Source: an uncultured Bryobacteraceae bacterium (GTDB lineage Bacteria > Acidobacteriota > Terriglobia > Bryobacterales > Bryobacteraceae). Taken from it: a DNA stretch of 64,000 bases. Each line of letters starts with the position of its first letter. The stretch's first letter is position 1. The stretch spans positions 1 through 64,000 of the forward strand of contig CALDSU010000008.1 of NCBI GenBank assembly GCA_937924525.1, read 5' to 3'. This document shows positions 45,128 to 54,996 of the stretch, piece after piece. The position numbers and the translations under genes are program-made. A model generated the notes under the pieces. That model saw nothing but the letters and a program-made list of their open reading frames with translations, was not told the origin of the DNA and ran no database searches.

Positions 45128-45403
45128 ATGGCACGCACTGTGTTCTGCGTCAAGTTTCAGAAGGAAATGGAAGGGTTGGACGAAGTCCCCTTCGAAGGGC
45201 ACCCGATCGGCCAGCGCATCTACGACAACGTTTCGAAGCAAGCCTGGAAGATGTGGGTCGAGCACATGAAGATGATCATGAACGAGTACCGCCTGAACCT
45301 GGGGACACGGGAAGCTCAGGAGTTCCTGATCGAGCAGATGGAGCGGTTCTTCTTCGGAGAGGGGGCTGCGTTGCCCCCGGACTACGTCCCTCCACAGCAT
45401 TAG
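45128..45403 (+). CDS. yggX: Fe(2+)-trafficking/oxidative damage protection protein YggX
   Basis: 91 residues; aligns by eye to E. coli YggX: MARTVFCVKFQKEMEGLDE (conserved Cys7), GQRIYDNVSKQAWKMW, and the helix LIEQMERFFFG. YggX protects iron-sulfur clusters from oxidation. The neighbouring nadA and moaA products both carry 4Fe-4S clusters, which fits the location. AAGGAG is 16 nt upstream, farther than usual. Confidence 0.9.
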   Translation: MARTVFCVKFQKEMEGLDEVPFEGHPIGQRIYDNVSKQAWKMWVEHMKMIMNEYRLNLGTREAQEFLIEQMERFFFGEGAALPPDYVPPQH

Positions 45404-45483
45404 AGCCCCGAGGCGCCGCTCCGCATCCGGATGCCTCAGGTGGTGCGGAAAGCAGGGCCGGTTCGTTACGATAGTCTTACGGG

Positions 45484-46422
45484 TTGATCGAAGCCATGCT
45501 CGCCACACGCACCCTCGTCGAAGAAATCGCCGACCTGAAGCGCGAGCGCCGGGCCATTCTGCTGGCTCACCACTACCAGGAGCCGGAGATCCAGGAAATC
45601 GCCGATTCCATTGGAGACAGCCTGGAACTGGCGCGCGCCGCCCGCAAGTTCGACGGCGAGGTCATCGTCTTCTGCGGGGTCCGCTTCATGGCCGAAACGG
45701 CCAAGGTGCTGAACCCGAACCGGACCGTAGTACTCCCGGATTGGAATGCAAGCTGTAGTCTGGTAGATAACTGCCCCGTGGAACCGATCCGCGCGTATCG
45801 CCGCGCCCACCCGGACCACGTGATTGTGGCCTATATCAACACCTCCGTCGAGGTGAAAGCCGAAGCCGACATTCTGTGCACCTCCCGCAATGCGGTCGAC
45901 GTGGTGAATTCCATCCCCCGCGACAAGACGATCCTCTTCTTGCCGGACCGAAATCTGGGCGCCTGGGTGCAACAGAAGACCGGACGGCCGAACTTCAAAA
46001 TCTGGCAGGGAGCCTGTGTGGTCCACGCCACCTTTCCGGCGCGGCGTCTGACAGAGGCGAAACTGAAGTTTCCCCATGCCATGGTGGCCGCTCATCCGGA
46101 ATGCCCTCCCTCCGTGTTGGCAATGGCCGATTTCGTGGGCTCGACCTCCGCGATCATCCAGCATTGTGTGGCTTCTCCGGCGGACGAGTGGATTATCATG
46201 ACCGAGAGCGGGGTGCGGTTCTCGCTCGAGCGCCTCGCCCCCGGCAAGCGCTTTCACTTCGTCGCCAATGAACACTGCAATTGCAGCGAGTGCCCGTTCA
46301 TGAAGCTGAATACGCTCGAAAAGGTGCGGGATTGCCTCATCGACCTCACGCCTCGGATCGAGATTGCGCCGGAGGTGATGGTGCGTGCCCTCCGGCCAAT
46401 CGAGCGTATGCTGGCCCTTTAA
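45484..46422 (+). CDS. nadA: quinolinate synthase
   Basis: NadA condenses iminoaspartate and dihydroxyacetone phosphate to quinolinate for NAD synthesis. 312 residues. The 4Fe-4S cysteines are visible in WNASCSLVDNC, WQGACVVHATF and ANEHCNCSECPFM; LLAHHYQEPEIQEIADSIGDS is the N-terminal signature. Start is TTG at 45484 or, more usually, ATG at 45496 (MLATRTLVEEI). nadB and nadC are not in the window. moaA follows by 8 nt. Confidence 0.95.
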   Translation: MIEAMLATRTLVEEIADLKRERRAILLAHHYQEPEIQEIADSIGDSLELARAARKFDGEVIVFCGVRFMAETAKVLNPNRTVVLPDWNASCSLVDNCPVEPIRAYRRAHPDHVIVAYINTSVEVKAEADILCTSRNAVDVVNSIPRDKTILFLPDRNLGAWVQQKTGRPNFKIWQGACVVHATFPARRLTEAKLKFPHAMVAAHPECPPSVLAMADFVGSTSAIIQHCVASPADEWIIMTESGVRFSLERLAPGKRFHFVANEHCNCSECPFMKLNTLEKVRDCLIDLTPRIEIAPEVMVRALRPIERMLAL

Positions 46423-46430
46423 TCACGCCT

Positions 46431-47426
46431 ATGCCGCCCCCGCTCGCTGACACCTTCGGCCGCTTGCATGACAACCTGCGCATCAGCGTCACCGACCGCT
46501 GCAATATTCGCTGCTTTTACTGCATGCCGGAATCCGGTGTTACCTTCATGGACCGCCGCGAGATTCTGTCGTTTGAAGAAATTGAGCGATTCGTGCGGGT
46601 GGCGGTCGGACTCGGCATTACGAAACTTCGTGTCACGGGCGGAGAGCCGCTCGTCCGCAGAGATCTGCCCCGTCTCATCGAGAAACTCCATAACATCCAG
46701 GGCGTCCAGGATTTGGCTCTGACCACCAACGCGGTGCTGCTCGAGGGATTGGCCGAACCGCTGTATCGCGCCGGGTTGCGCCGCGTCAACATCCATCTCG
46801 ACACGCTGGACCGGGATCGTTTTAAACAGATCACCCGCCGGGATGACTTGCATCTTGTCCTGCGCGGAATCGACCGCTGCCTGGAGTTGGGCTATCGGCC
46901 GGTCAAGTTGAATGCGGTCGCGGTTCATGGCCTTTCCGAGCCCGACATCGTCCCGCTGGCGCGCTTCGGCCGCGAGCGCGGCATTGAAGTGCGCTACATC
47001 GAGTTCATGCCGCTCGATGCCCAACAACTGTGGGACCGCTCGCGGGTCTTGACCATGGAGCAGATTCTCGCCACCCTCTCGCATGAAATCGCTCCCCTCG
47101 AACCCGTGCCCGACCCGGATCCGCGCGCCCCGGCCACCGAGTTCCGTTTTCGCGACGGCCTTGGCGGAGTAGGTTTCATCCCCTCTGTCACCAAACCATT
47201 CTGCCTGAACTGCAACCGAATTCGATTAACTGCCGACGGCAAGTTGCGCTACTGCCTCTTCGCTCTGGACGAGTATGATGTGAAGCACCTGTTGCGCGGC
47301 GGCGCCTCCGACGAAAGCATTGCGGATCTCATTCGCGGCACGGTGCGCGCGAAATGGCTGGGGCACGAAATCAATAGCGTACGTTTTGTTCCGCCTCCGC
47401 GCCCCATGTATGCGATCGGTGGTTGA
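46431..47426 (+). CDS. moaA: GTP 3',8-cyclase MoaA
   Basis: Radical-SAM enzyme for the first step of molybdenum cofactor synthesis. 331 residues. The SAM 4Fe-4S motif is Cys24-x3-Cys28-x2-Cys31 (CNIRCFYC); the C-terminal cluster cysteines are FCLNCNRI and LRYC; the protein ends in Gly-Gly, as active MoaA must. ATG at 46431 is 8 nt after nadA. Other mo-cofactor genes are absent here. It ends 43 bp before the convergent phage cluster. Confidence 0.95.
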   Translation: MPPPLADTFGRLHDNLRISVTDRCNIRCFYCMPESGVTFMDRREILSFEEIERFVRVAVGLGITKLRVTGGEPLVRRDLPRLIEKLHNIQGVQDLALTTNAVLLEGLAEPLYRAGLRRVNIHLDTLDRDRFKQITRRDDLHLVLRGIDRCLELGYRPVKLNAVAVHGLSEPDIVPLARFGRERGIEVRYIEFMPLDAQQLWDRSRVLTMEQILATLSHEIAPLEPVPDPDPRAPATEFRFRDGLGGVGFIPSVTKPFCLNCNRIRLTADGKLRYCLFALDEYDVKHLLRGGASDESIADLIRGTVRAKWLGHEINSVRFVPPPRPMYAIGG

Positions 47427-47469
47427 TTGCTTCGGATGGCGCTGGGCGTGAGCTCGTTTTTGGCTGCCC

Positions 47470-50217
47470 TCAACCCTGAAAGCGGCTCGCCCCTCGGCCG
47501 TTCTCCAAAGGCGCCCGGTAGCCGATCAGGCAGAACTGATCGAGCGCCCAGATCACCGCTGACTCGAGTCCTTCTCCCTTCGTAATCTGGATTTCTCGCT
47601 CCCATGGACTCGTGTAATCGCCAACGCCCACCAGGTGGCTTGCACGCTCGCGCGGAAAACCGCGCCCCAGCGGGTACAGCACCGACGCCTTCGCCTTGTT
47701 GAGATTCCGCTCGGAGGTGTACGTGAAGTTCTCGGTTTTCAGGTTTTCCAACTTTGCCGGAGTCCATGCTCCTGCCGCGTAGTTCACCGCCAGGCTCCAC
47801 CGCGGCTCGTTGACATCCAACGGGAACAGCACCTCGAATTTCGCCTCCGGATAGCTGTTCTTCACGAAGCTCATCACCTCTTCGGTGAAGGCGCTGATCA
47901 AGCCGTGGAGATGCGCGGTCTCTTCGGGGAAGTCACCCGGATCCAGTCCGGTGTGGGTGAATACCGGCATCGGCCTCCCGTGTACGGCTTGAAAGGAAGA
48001 CACAGTGTATGCATCGTAGTAGGGCAACCCCGACTGATCCGGGAAGTACCACCATTGCACCTCGCCGAATTGCAGGTACACTGGCATCGACGCCTCGTCC
48101 ATCAGACCCGCCATCTCCAGGTACACTTGCCTCCAGAATGCGGTGCTTGCCGGACCGAAGTTCGTCTGGAGCGCGGGCGTGTTCAACAGGACAGGCGCCC
48201 CGCTGGGGTACCTTTGCGCGATTCCCGCCTCCTCCGACGGGTCGCCGTCTTGTAGTTCCATGCTAAACGCGGCGGTCGCCTCGATGCCATACCCCTTGAG
48301 CGCCGCCAAATAGCTTCGCGTCCAGTCTCGGGCCGCTCGATTCAAGCGCGGCGCCGCCGCCAGATCCGTTCGCCATGTCGGGTCTGTCCCCCCGTCCAGG
48401 TACCATTTCCCATCGCCCGCGTCAAAACGACCCTCGATCTCTCCCCAGAACGCACCTCCTGCGGTAGCCGGCGAGACGGTGACTGAGATCTGGTTTCCCT
48501 CCGTGCCCAAACGCCGGGACCAGATCGTCAGCCTTGCTCCGGTTAGCTCCGCCCACACTGCGGTGTAACCTGAGTTCAGTTCTAGCTCGAACGCCCGCGC
48601 GACACTCTCCTTCGTGTCCCCGATGAGGTTCAGGTGCGGAATACTGGTCTCCACGCCACCGATCCCGATCCGCAACTCCGTAATCGCGCTGAACTCCGGC
48701 GTCCCGAAAAACTCGACACTCGCTTGCGCATACTGCCCCCCTGCCGCCGCCAACTCGTAAAAGACGAGCGCGCCCACATAATGATTCGCCCGACCCAGAA
48801 AACCCAACGACTTGAGCATCCAGGCGGTCCTTTCCGGCGCGATCGCGAGACAATGGTCCGTGTCCCAGTCGGTGGCTAGCGTGGTCTTCTCGTCTGGCGT
48901 CAGCACCGGTAACTCTTGACTCGGTACTACCACCTCTACGAAGTCGAAGTATAGGTCGCCGGTCCCCCCGCTTTTCCTGACCTCAACCTGATGCTTCCCC
49001 GGACCAAAGGAGCCCACGGGAACCCGCACCAGGACGTCCTCGCCCGCCAGCGCGATATTTCGCGCCACTCGCACCACGCCGTCCACCAGCACCTCCAGCG
49101 GACCGGCCGTCGCCGTGCGCCGCGTTCCGAGAAAAAGGCGATGGGGGGTTATGGCTTCGTACTCAACAAGCGCCGCCGCGCCGGCGCTGCTGGTCCGATG
49201 GATTGCGCCTCCCGAGTAATTGCCAAGTTCCCTGGTCCAGGCGGCCGTGTACGCCACCCTTGCCTCGGTGTCCTCGATGCGTTGCGATCCTGGCCCCGCC
49301 ACTTCGTAAATTAGGCCTTGGCCGCTCACCTGCCAATTCGTCACGCTTACCTGGAACTCCGACCGGACATACGCCCCGCTCTGAATGTCAGCCGCGTAAG
49401 TCCACCGCATCTTGCGCACTTGCGTTGTGGGCACCAGCGTCCCGTATTCGTCCCTGAGGTTTCCGAAATCAAGCGTCACACGCCACTTGGTCGGGGACGT
49501 GCCGCCCCCGAATCGCCGCCATGCCTCCACCCAGTATTCCGTGCGGGCGCCGCTCACATTGCCGTAAACGCCCATCCGATTGCCGTTTGCGCCTGTCGTG
49601 CTGCTCTCGACGGTGCTCGCGTAACCCGTGTAATACAGGGTGATCGACGTGCCGTTCACACTGGCGCGAATTCGGTGGTCCGCCCCATTGATCGCGGTTG
49701 CGAGTTCGTCAACAATATCTGCCAAAGACTCCCCCGCCGCCACTTGATGCGTGTAGTGCTCGGACAGACACGCCAACTCCACGTGGTCTCCTGGAGTCGC
49801 CATGCCTTCCAAAGTCATCACTGCCGTCGCGCAAGTGAACCCTCCCTCAAGGGGAGTTGCGTTTTGCCTGAGTGGGACCCGATAAAATCCTTGCTCCCCG
49901 CTCGCGCTCTCGGTCCACACCCGCAAATAGGGCCATTCCACCGTGGGGTAAAGATCCGAATCGAGCGCGATGCAGTTCGTCCGCTCTTCCTCGTAGGATA
50001 GCTGCAGCCCGCTAAGATCGCCGTCCGGCAGACACCGAAACCACGGGTGCTCGAACGTGTTGTCGCGTGCCCACTCCACCACCGCCCAGTCGAACTGCTG
50101 CCGCCATGCGCCGCTCAGCCGAAAACCGGTCGCCGACGCTTCACTCATCGCCGCGATGGCCGACGGGCGCTCAAAGTAGCACTGAAGATCACGGTCGGGT
50201 CTTAATTTCGTCAGCAC
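47470..50217 (-). CDS. phage tail protein with TIM-barrel-like C-terminal half
   Basis: 915 residues, last gene of the cluster. The first ~430 residues are beta-rich, and a small module occurs twice: DELATAINGADHRIRASVNG...GANGNRMGVYG near 165-225 and ELNSGYTAVWAELTGARL...TEGNQISVTV near 540-585. Residues about 610-900 look like a glycoside-hydrolase-type TIM barrel (YLQFGEVQWWYFPD, AVIWALDQFCLIGYR), similar in idea to the GTA_TIM domain of RcGTA tail proteins. It may bind or cut a cell-surface polysaccharide. GTG start 38 nt after the hub gene. Confidence 0.7.
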   Translation of the reverse strand: MLTKLRPDRDLQCYFERPSAIAAMSEASATGFRLSGAWRQQFDWAVVEWARDNTFEHPWFRCLPDGDLSGLQLSYEEERTNCIALDSDLYPTVEWPYLRVWTESASGEQGFYRVPLRQNATPLEGGFTCATAVMTLEGMATPGDHVELACLSEHYTHQVAAGESLADIVDELATAINGADHRIRASVNGTSITLYYTGYASTVESSTTGANGNRMGVYGNVSGARTEYWVEAWRRFGGGTSPTKWRVTLDFGNLRDEYGTLVPTTQVRKMRWTYAADIQSGAYVRSEFQVSVTNWQVSGQGLIYEVAGPGSQRIEDTEARVAYTAAWTRELGNYSGGAIHRTSSAGAAALVEYEAITPHRLFLGTRRTATAGPLEVLVDGVVRVARNIALAGEDVLVRVPVGSFGPGKHQVEVRKSGGTGDLYFDFVEVVVPSQELPVLTPDEKTTLATDWDTDHCLAIAPERTAWMLKSLGFLGRANHYVGALVFYELAAAGGQYAQASVEFFGTPEFSAITELRIGIGGVETSIPHLNLIGDTKESVARAFELELNSGYTAVWAELTGARLTIWSRRLGTEGNQISVTVSPATAGGAFWGEIEGRFDAGDGKWYLDGGTDPTWRTDLAAAPRLNRAARDWTRSYLAALKGYGIEATAAFSMELQDGDPSEEAGIAQRYPSGAPVLLNTPALQTNFGPASTAFWRQVYLEMAGLMDEASMPVYLQFGEVQWWYFPDQSGLPYYDAYTVSSFQAVHGRPMPVFTHTGLDPGDFPEETAHLHGLISAFTEEVMSFVKNSYPEAKFEVLFPLDVNEPRWSLAVNYAAGAWTPAKLENLKTENFTYTSERNLNKAKASVLYPLGRGFPRERASHLVGVGDYTSPWEREIQITKGEGLESAVIWALDQFCLIGYRAPLENGRGASRFQG

Positions 50218-50254
50218 GTCGTATCCCTACACACCATAAGTACCCGGCTGCGCT

Positions 50255-53200
50255 TTAGACCTGAATCACCACGCTCAGCCCGCCCCCTGGCGTAACGGCG
50301 CCCACCGTAAGCACGTCCAGCGATATCCGGGACTCCTTGCGGATCACTGGCAAATCCCTCCCGCTCAGTGCGCTCGACTCCGCGGCGCCGTTGGGAATCG
50401 TGAGCTGACACCACTCTTGATTGTTCAACCGCAGACGAATGGTTACCCCAGGCCCTTGCGCGCCGGTCGCCGGGCTCAGCACGAACGCTTGGATGAATCC
50501 GATGCTGTAGTCGCGCTCGGCGATAAATGCGGGTATGGCGTCTGCTTGCACCGCCAGAAAGCCATCGATAGTCAGCGAGATCTGACCGCCGGAGAGCGTC
50601 CGCAGGCCCCGGTCAATCGTCTGCGTGAAGCTCACCTCCCTTGCCACGCTATTTCCAATCGCGTTGCTCACATACATCTGCGCACTCGCCACCCGTGCGT
50701 TGGGCAAGGTAATCGCGTGTCGCCAACTGCCTGCGGCCGGACTCCCAAAATAGCCCCGCGGAAACGCTAACGCCGTGGTGCGCCTCCGCAATCGGTAGAT
50801 CGCGCTGCCTGCGCTGTGCCCCGTGGCCGTGCTTCCGTGTAACCCCCTGGTGACTCGCACACTTTCGCCGCCCGGCAGCGTTTCCTCAATTCGAAGGATC
50901 TCGGCATCGATCTGAATCACATCGTCCGAGCTCAGACCTTCCGTCCCCGCCATGTGAATGATTGTGCTCTCCCCGCTTGCCGCGGCGGCGAGACTCCGTG
51001 CCCCCTCGTCCTCGAGTTCGTCCACGTAATAAAGCGTGGTTGTCGCCGATGAGATGTGCCGCGTGTTTTCGAGACTCGCGAAAGAGATTCCCGACAGCTC
51101 TACAACCCCTTGCGGGGACCGAGCGACTGAAACCGCGAAGAAAGGTGCTGGCGGAACGCCGTCGTCGAGCGGTCCGCTTTCGTCGCCCATTCTCCACCGG
51201 GTTACGGGACAAAGCTCCGCGACTGACTCAACATCGTTTGCGTCCGCGGCCCTCCCCGTGATGTGAATCGTCGCGCCCTCTCGGTAGGGAACTTCGAGCT
51301 GCGCCGGACTGCTGCTCACCGCCACGGGCCCCGTCCAGCCGTTCTCCATGATCACCCAGCGCGACGTCTCGTCGGGCATCTCGCTCCACGCTGGCGCGAC
51401 TGTTAACGCCACCGCGCTATTGGCAATGATCCTCCGCTCCTGGCCCGCGCCTTTTCCTCGTGTGATCCGCACGCCGCGCCCTACCTGTTCGCCGGGCGTC
51501 ATTTCGAGATTTCCGTTCCCTACTGTAGCCGGCCCCCAAGACAGTGCCGCTACCTCTGGTTGGACTTCCCACCGCCAATAGAAGTTCGCATGGTGAAAAC
51601 ATCTGTCCGGCGGAGTGACGAGGCTCCCGCCAAAGCCGGTGTCGACGAACTCCTGGGCCACAGCCGCGTTCTCGCGAATCCGGTATAGCTGCTGCGGGTT
51701 GGGGCCGCGATACACATGAAACGTTGCCGCGTCCCCGGGAAAGCTTAACCTCGTCAATTTCACGCTCCAACCCGGCCCGGGTGGCGTTTGTGCCCGGACG
51801 ATGAAAGACAAGTCGCCTTCTTCCCCGGCGGCGTTTACCGCGCTGAGCGCATAATAAAAGACGGTGTCGCCCTCCAGACTGCCGCCCCCAACGGTCTCCG
51901 GCGCCAAACCTACCGCCGGCGGCGCCGGACCGAACGCCGAGGCGGCGTGCGGCGTTTGAAACTCTGCGCGGATGACCGCGTTCACTCCGCCGCCCGGATT
52001 GATCCGCAGCGTTTCCGTAATCCCAAACTCCGGCCATCCGCTTTCGCCGCTCTCCACCCCCGCCAAAGGCCTGGGCACGCGCAGACCTCCGTTGGGAGGA
52101 CGCCGTGGCCCCTCCGATCGCGCATCGATCTCCGCCACGTCCCCGTACCAACTGTCATCATGGATTTGCGCCACCACCCCGACGGTCCGGAAATCGGCGG
52201 CCGGCGCCAGCCTGATGATCCGGAAGGGTTGCCGGTCAAAACCCTCCCGCAAGTATGTCATCGTGATCAGGTCGCCCGGTTGCAGCCCTATCCCGCGGAC
52301 ACTGGTGTCGAACTCCACATAGACGTTGCCTCTCACCGAACGATCCAGGTGGTACTTTAGCGTTCGAGCCGCCTGGCTGAAGTTCGCCACACCCACCGCA
52401 TGCACCGGTCCGGTAATCTCTTGTCCCGTCCGCGCCACGTCTCCGAGATCCACCAGCGACAGGCTGTCTTGTTGGTATTCGTTGAATTCATCCTGGAACT
52501 CGATGGCATACCGATTGGGCGTGTCATTCGTAGGTCTGCTGAACACTCTCACACTCGCCTCGCCATTCGGCCGCCGCAGAATGCCGCCCCGCTGCAAGGT
52601 GCCGTCTCCAAACTCATACGCCGGCCAGCCTCCCAGCACAGGCGTGACCGCGTTACTGCCCGCCCGCGGAGTGGGTTGTTGCTCCGCCACAGTTCCTTCC
52701 ACTGTCACCCGCAACGCGCCCGTGGCGGCGTAGGTCAACATCAGTCTGCCCGTCTGCCGGATGGCCCGCATCACTTCCGCCGCGCTTCGTCTCTTTTGGA
52801 TCACCAGATTGCACTGGAACCTCGGAATCGTGGTCGGGTTCCCGTGCAGATCCTCGGCCCCGATTGGCTCGCCGCAGAACGCCGCCGCCCGATGAAAACT
52901 CGGGAGGTCGATATCCCCCACTCGCCAGCCAGTTCGTCGCAGTACGTCCAGCAGGATCCAGGATGGGTTGTTCGTGAACTGCGTTCCCGAGTAAGCGCCC
53001 TCTCCGTCGAAAGTGTCCAGGCGCATCCCTTTCACCAGCACTCGCACGCGTGGCCACGACCTTCCGTCGCTGATTCGGTTGGGCACCACCAAGGAAATAT
53101 AGGCCATGCTCCCGTAGGGATCGCCTAGCGGCGCTCCCGACATGTCCCGAAAGTTCAGGTTGAAGCCTCCCGTCCGGTGGCCCAGACTCACCACGTTGAA

Positions 53201-54190
53201 CCACCCCGTGCCTGTCATGTTCTTCCCATTCACACCCAACGGGATGTCGATGTCGTTCACCAGCACCTTGACCACGCCTTCCAGAACCCCTTGACCCAGG
53301 AGCACCTCCAGGTATGTGAGGTTCCCGTCGTTGCGTGAGAACACGATGGGAGGCGAATACCAGCACGTGCCATAAATCAGCGGTACCACATCGTTGTACC
53401 GGGCTTCGTTCTCCCGCACGACCGACGTGTGCCAGGTCTTGTCCCCCGCTCCCCTCACCTGCACCGCCGGCGGCACAAACTCAATCCCCCCAAACCTTGC
53501 GGTTGGCCGCGCCGCCGCGTCCACCCGGAACATCCCTCTGGCTTCGCAATCGCTCCGGGTGTACCCGCATGTCGTAAAGGGAGCCCCGCCGCTCGTCAGG
53601 TTCCCATGCCCGCCAGGTTGGTCCGGCGCGTAACCGCACTTGTAGAAAAGCGAATAGGCGCCTTCTCCTCCGCCGTTCACCGCCTCGGCCCGCTCTGCCG
53701 GGTTGCTCGGAAATGTCCACGGACATCGTTTCTGGATGCGCACGCTCGGAACCAGCGTCCGCTGCAGGTTCATCCGGTTGATCGCGCTCAGCCGAAACGT
53801 TGCCTCCGTGATTTCTTCAGGGGCGTTGAACACCCCCCGAAACAGCACCACCCGGTCGGTGGCTGGCGTGTCGCTCACCAGGTCGTAGAACAGCAGCGAC
53901 ACCGTCACCTCTCGGCCTTTCCAACCCACGCTCCTCTCTCGCTGCGAAAAGTAACCGTCTGCGTTCGCCAGCGTCACCGACACGCGGGGAATCGCATCCA
54001 CCCCTTGGTCCGCGGCCGTCGAAATCTCAAAGCGGTTGTGCCCGATCACGCGGGCGTCGAATGCGTGGCCTTCTACCCGGACCGCATGCGTGCTCCAGCG
54101 TTCCCATACGCCGCCGGGCAGCGCCGTCTCAAATAGCAGCAGGGGAACGTGTGTGACGTCCCCTTCCTTGTGCGATAGTATTGATTCCAT
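50255..54190 (-). CDS. tail tip/hub protein, gpL-like cysteine module fused to gpJ-like hub
   Basis: 1311 residues. The first ~280 resemble lambda gpL/DUF2163-like proteins, and four cysteines (156, 185, 208, 215; RCPWTF, KCGYAP, TTCGYT, SDCEAR) follow the spacing of the gpL 4Fe-4S domain. The rest resembles a tail tip hub (RRSAAEVMRAIRQTGRLMLTY, PGDLITMTY), then fibronectin-like modules (VFYYALSAVNAAGEEGD) and a C-terminal receptor-binding-like part. It joins the tail tube to the host-contact parts. It starts 3 nt after the upstream gene's stop. Confidence 0.78.
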   Translation of the reverse strand: MESILSHKEGDVTHVPLLLFETALPGGVWERWSTHAVRVEGHAFDARVIGHNRFEISTAADQGVDAIPRVSVTLANADGYFSQRERSVGWKGREVTVSLLFYDLVSDTPATDRVVLFRGVFNAPEEITEATFRLSAINRMNLQRTLVPSVRIQKRCPWTFPSNPAERAEAVNGGGEGAYSLFYKCGYAPDQPGGHGNLTSGGAPFTTCGYTRSDCEARGMFRVDAAARPTARFGGIEFVPPAVQVRGAGDKTWHTSVVRENEARYNDVVPLIYGTCWYSPPIVFSRNDGNLTYLEVLLGQGVLEGVVKVLVNDIDIPLGVNGKNMTGTGWFNVVSLGHRTGGFNLNFRDMSGAPLGDPYGSMAYISLVVPNRISDGRSWPRVRVLVKGMRLDTFDGEGAYSGTQFTNNPSWILLDVLRRTGWRVGDIDLPSFHRAAAFCGEPIGAEDLHGNPTTIPRFQCNLVIQKRRSAAEVMRAIRQTGRLMLTYAATGALRVTVEGTVAEQQPTPRAGSNAVTPVLGGWPAYEFGDGTLQRGGILRRPNGEASVRVFSRPTNDTPNRYAIEFQDEFNEYQQDSLSLVDLGDVARTGQEITGPVHAVGVANFSQAARTLKYHLDRSVRGNVYVEFDTSVRGIGLQPGDLITMTYLREGFDRQPFRIIRLAPAADFRTVGVVAQIHDDSWYGDVAEIDARSEGPRRPPNGGLRVPRPLAGVESGESGWPEFGITETLRINPGGGVNAVIRAEFQTPHAASAFGPAPPAVGLAPETVGGGSLEGDTVFYYALSAVNAAGEEGDLSFIVRAQTPPGPGWSVKLTRLSFPGDAATFHVYRGPNPQQLYRIRENAAVAQEFVDTGFGGSLVTPPDRCFHHANFYWRWEVQPEVAALSWGPATVGNGNLEMTPGEQVGRGVRITRGKGAGQERRIIANSAVALTVAPAWSEMPDETSRWVIMENGWTGPVAVSSSPAQLEVPYREGATIHITGRAADANDVESVAELCPVTRWRMGDESGPLDDGVPPAPFFAVSVARSPQGVVELSGISFASLENTRHISSATTTLYYVDELEDEGARSLAAAASGESTIIHMAGTEGLSSDDVIQIDAEILRIEETLPGGESVRVTRGLHGSTATGHSAGSAIYRLRRRTTALAFPRGYFGSPAAGSWRHAITLPNARVASAQMYVSNAIGNSVAREVSFTQTIDRGLRTLSGGQISLTIDGFLAVQADAIPAFIAERDYSIGFIQAFVLSPATGAQGPGVTIRLRLNNQEWCQLTIPNGAAESSALSGRDLPVIRKESRISLDVLTVGAVTPGGGLSVVIQV

Positions 54191-54193
54191 ACG

Positions 54194-54994
54194 CTACGGA
54201 TGCCACGGACTCTCCAGGTCCAGAGTCACATCGTGGTCGTCTGGTCCTTGGCAGACGATCTGTAGTTCGTCCCGCGCAAATCGGCACTGCGAGTACAGTC
54301 CCCCGTGGCTGAAAGTGCGCTTGTATGTGCTTGGATTGGGCTGCGCTTCCACCTGGGCCCCGAATACTTCGACCGTCTTCCCTGCCTCCAGTTCGCAGGC
54401 GAATACCGAAGCCTCGCCCGACACTGTCAGTTGCGTGCGGAATACCGCTCGCTTCCAAGCGGTGTCCACGCGTAGGTCGGTGGAATCCTCCGCCCCGTCG
54501 GCGCTTCGCACCAGCCGAATCCACCCTTCCGTAGCAGAGCGCACGTACACGGAAAACGTGCAACTGTAGTATCCCGGCAGTGCGACCGATTGGCTGAACT
54601 TCGCCGGCGCGACCCCGCTGTTCGTCAACCTCCACGCCCCCTGGCCCCCTTGCGGATCTTCTCCCCCAGGCTCCACGTGCCCCCAGGGCGGCCGCTCCCA
54701 GCTTGCTTTGCTGAAATCTTCGCTCCACTTGAGGAGGTTATCGGTCGGATCCGCAAAGGTGAATTCCAGCAGACGCCCCCCGCAGGATAGGAAGAAATTC
54801 TTGATATGCTCAGTCTCCTGATCGGAAAGCGCGCGGTAGACGCAGCGCCACGCAACCATCGGCGACCGGTCATCGGCCGCTTTGATCCGCCGCCCGTCTG
54901 CGGACTCCGTCGCGATCGTCCTCCACCGTGACGTCCTCCGCAACGGGAACTGCACCGTCGCGCCGCTGGCCAACTGCGGAAAGTACCGGGCCAT
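54194..54994 (-). CDS. DUF2460-like distal tail protein with jelly-roll domain
   Basis: 266 residues. N-terminus MARYFPQLASGATVQFPLRR matches the next gene upstream (MARFPLLKTGAVAQYPLEER), so the two are duplicates. After about residue 85 a carbohydrate-binding-like jelly roll is inserted (LLKWSEDFSKASW, YYSCTFSVYVRSATEGWIRL), common in tail proteins. The C-terminus returns to the tail fold. It probably sits in the distal tail ring. 2 nt from its neighbour. Confidence 0.72.
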   Translation of the reverse strand: MARYFPQLASGATVQFPLRRTSRWRTIATESADGRRIKAADDRSPMVAWRCVYRALSDQETEHIKNFFLSCGGRLLEFTFADPTDNLLKWSEDFSKASWERPPWGHVEPGGEDPQGGQGAWRLTNSGVAPAKFSQSVALPGYYSCTFSVYVRSATEGWIRLVRSADGAEDSTDLRVDTAWKRAVFRTQLTVSGEASVFACELEAGKTVEVFGAQVEAQPNPSTYKRTFSHGGLYSQCRFARDELQIVCQGPDDHDVTLDLESPWHP

Positions 54995-54996
54995 CC

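Noticed and set aside
47427-47469. Possible att site or tRNA at the moaA side of the phage cluster
   Set aside because: The 43 bp hold no tRNA 3' end, no direct repeat with other parts of the window, and no integrase is near.
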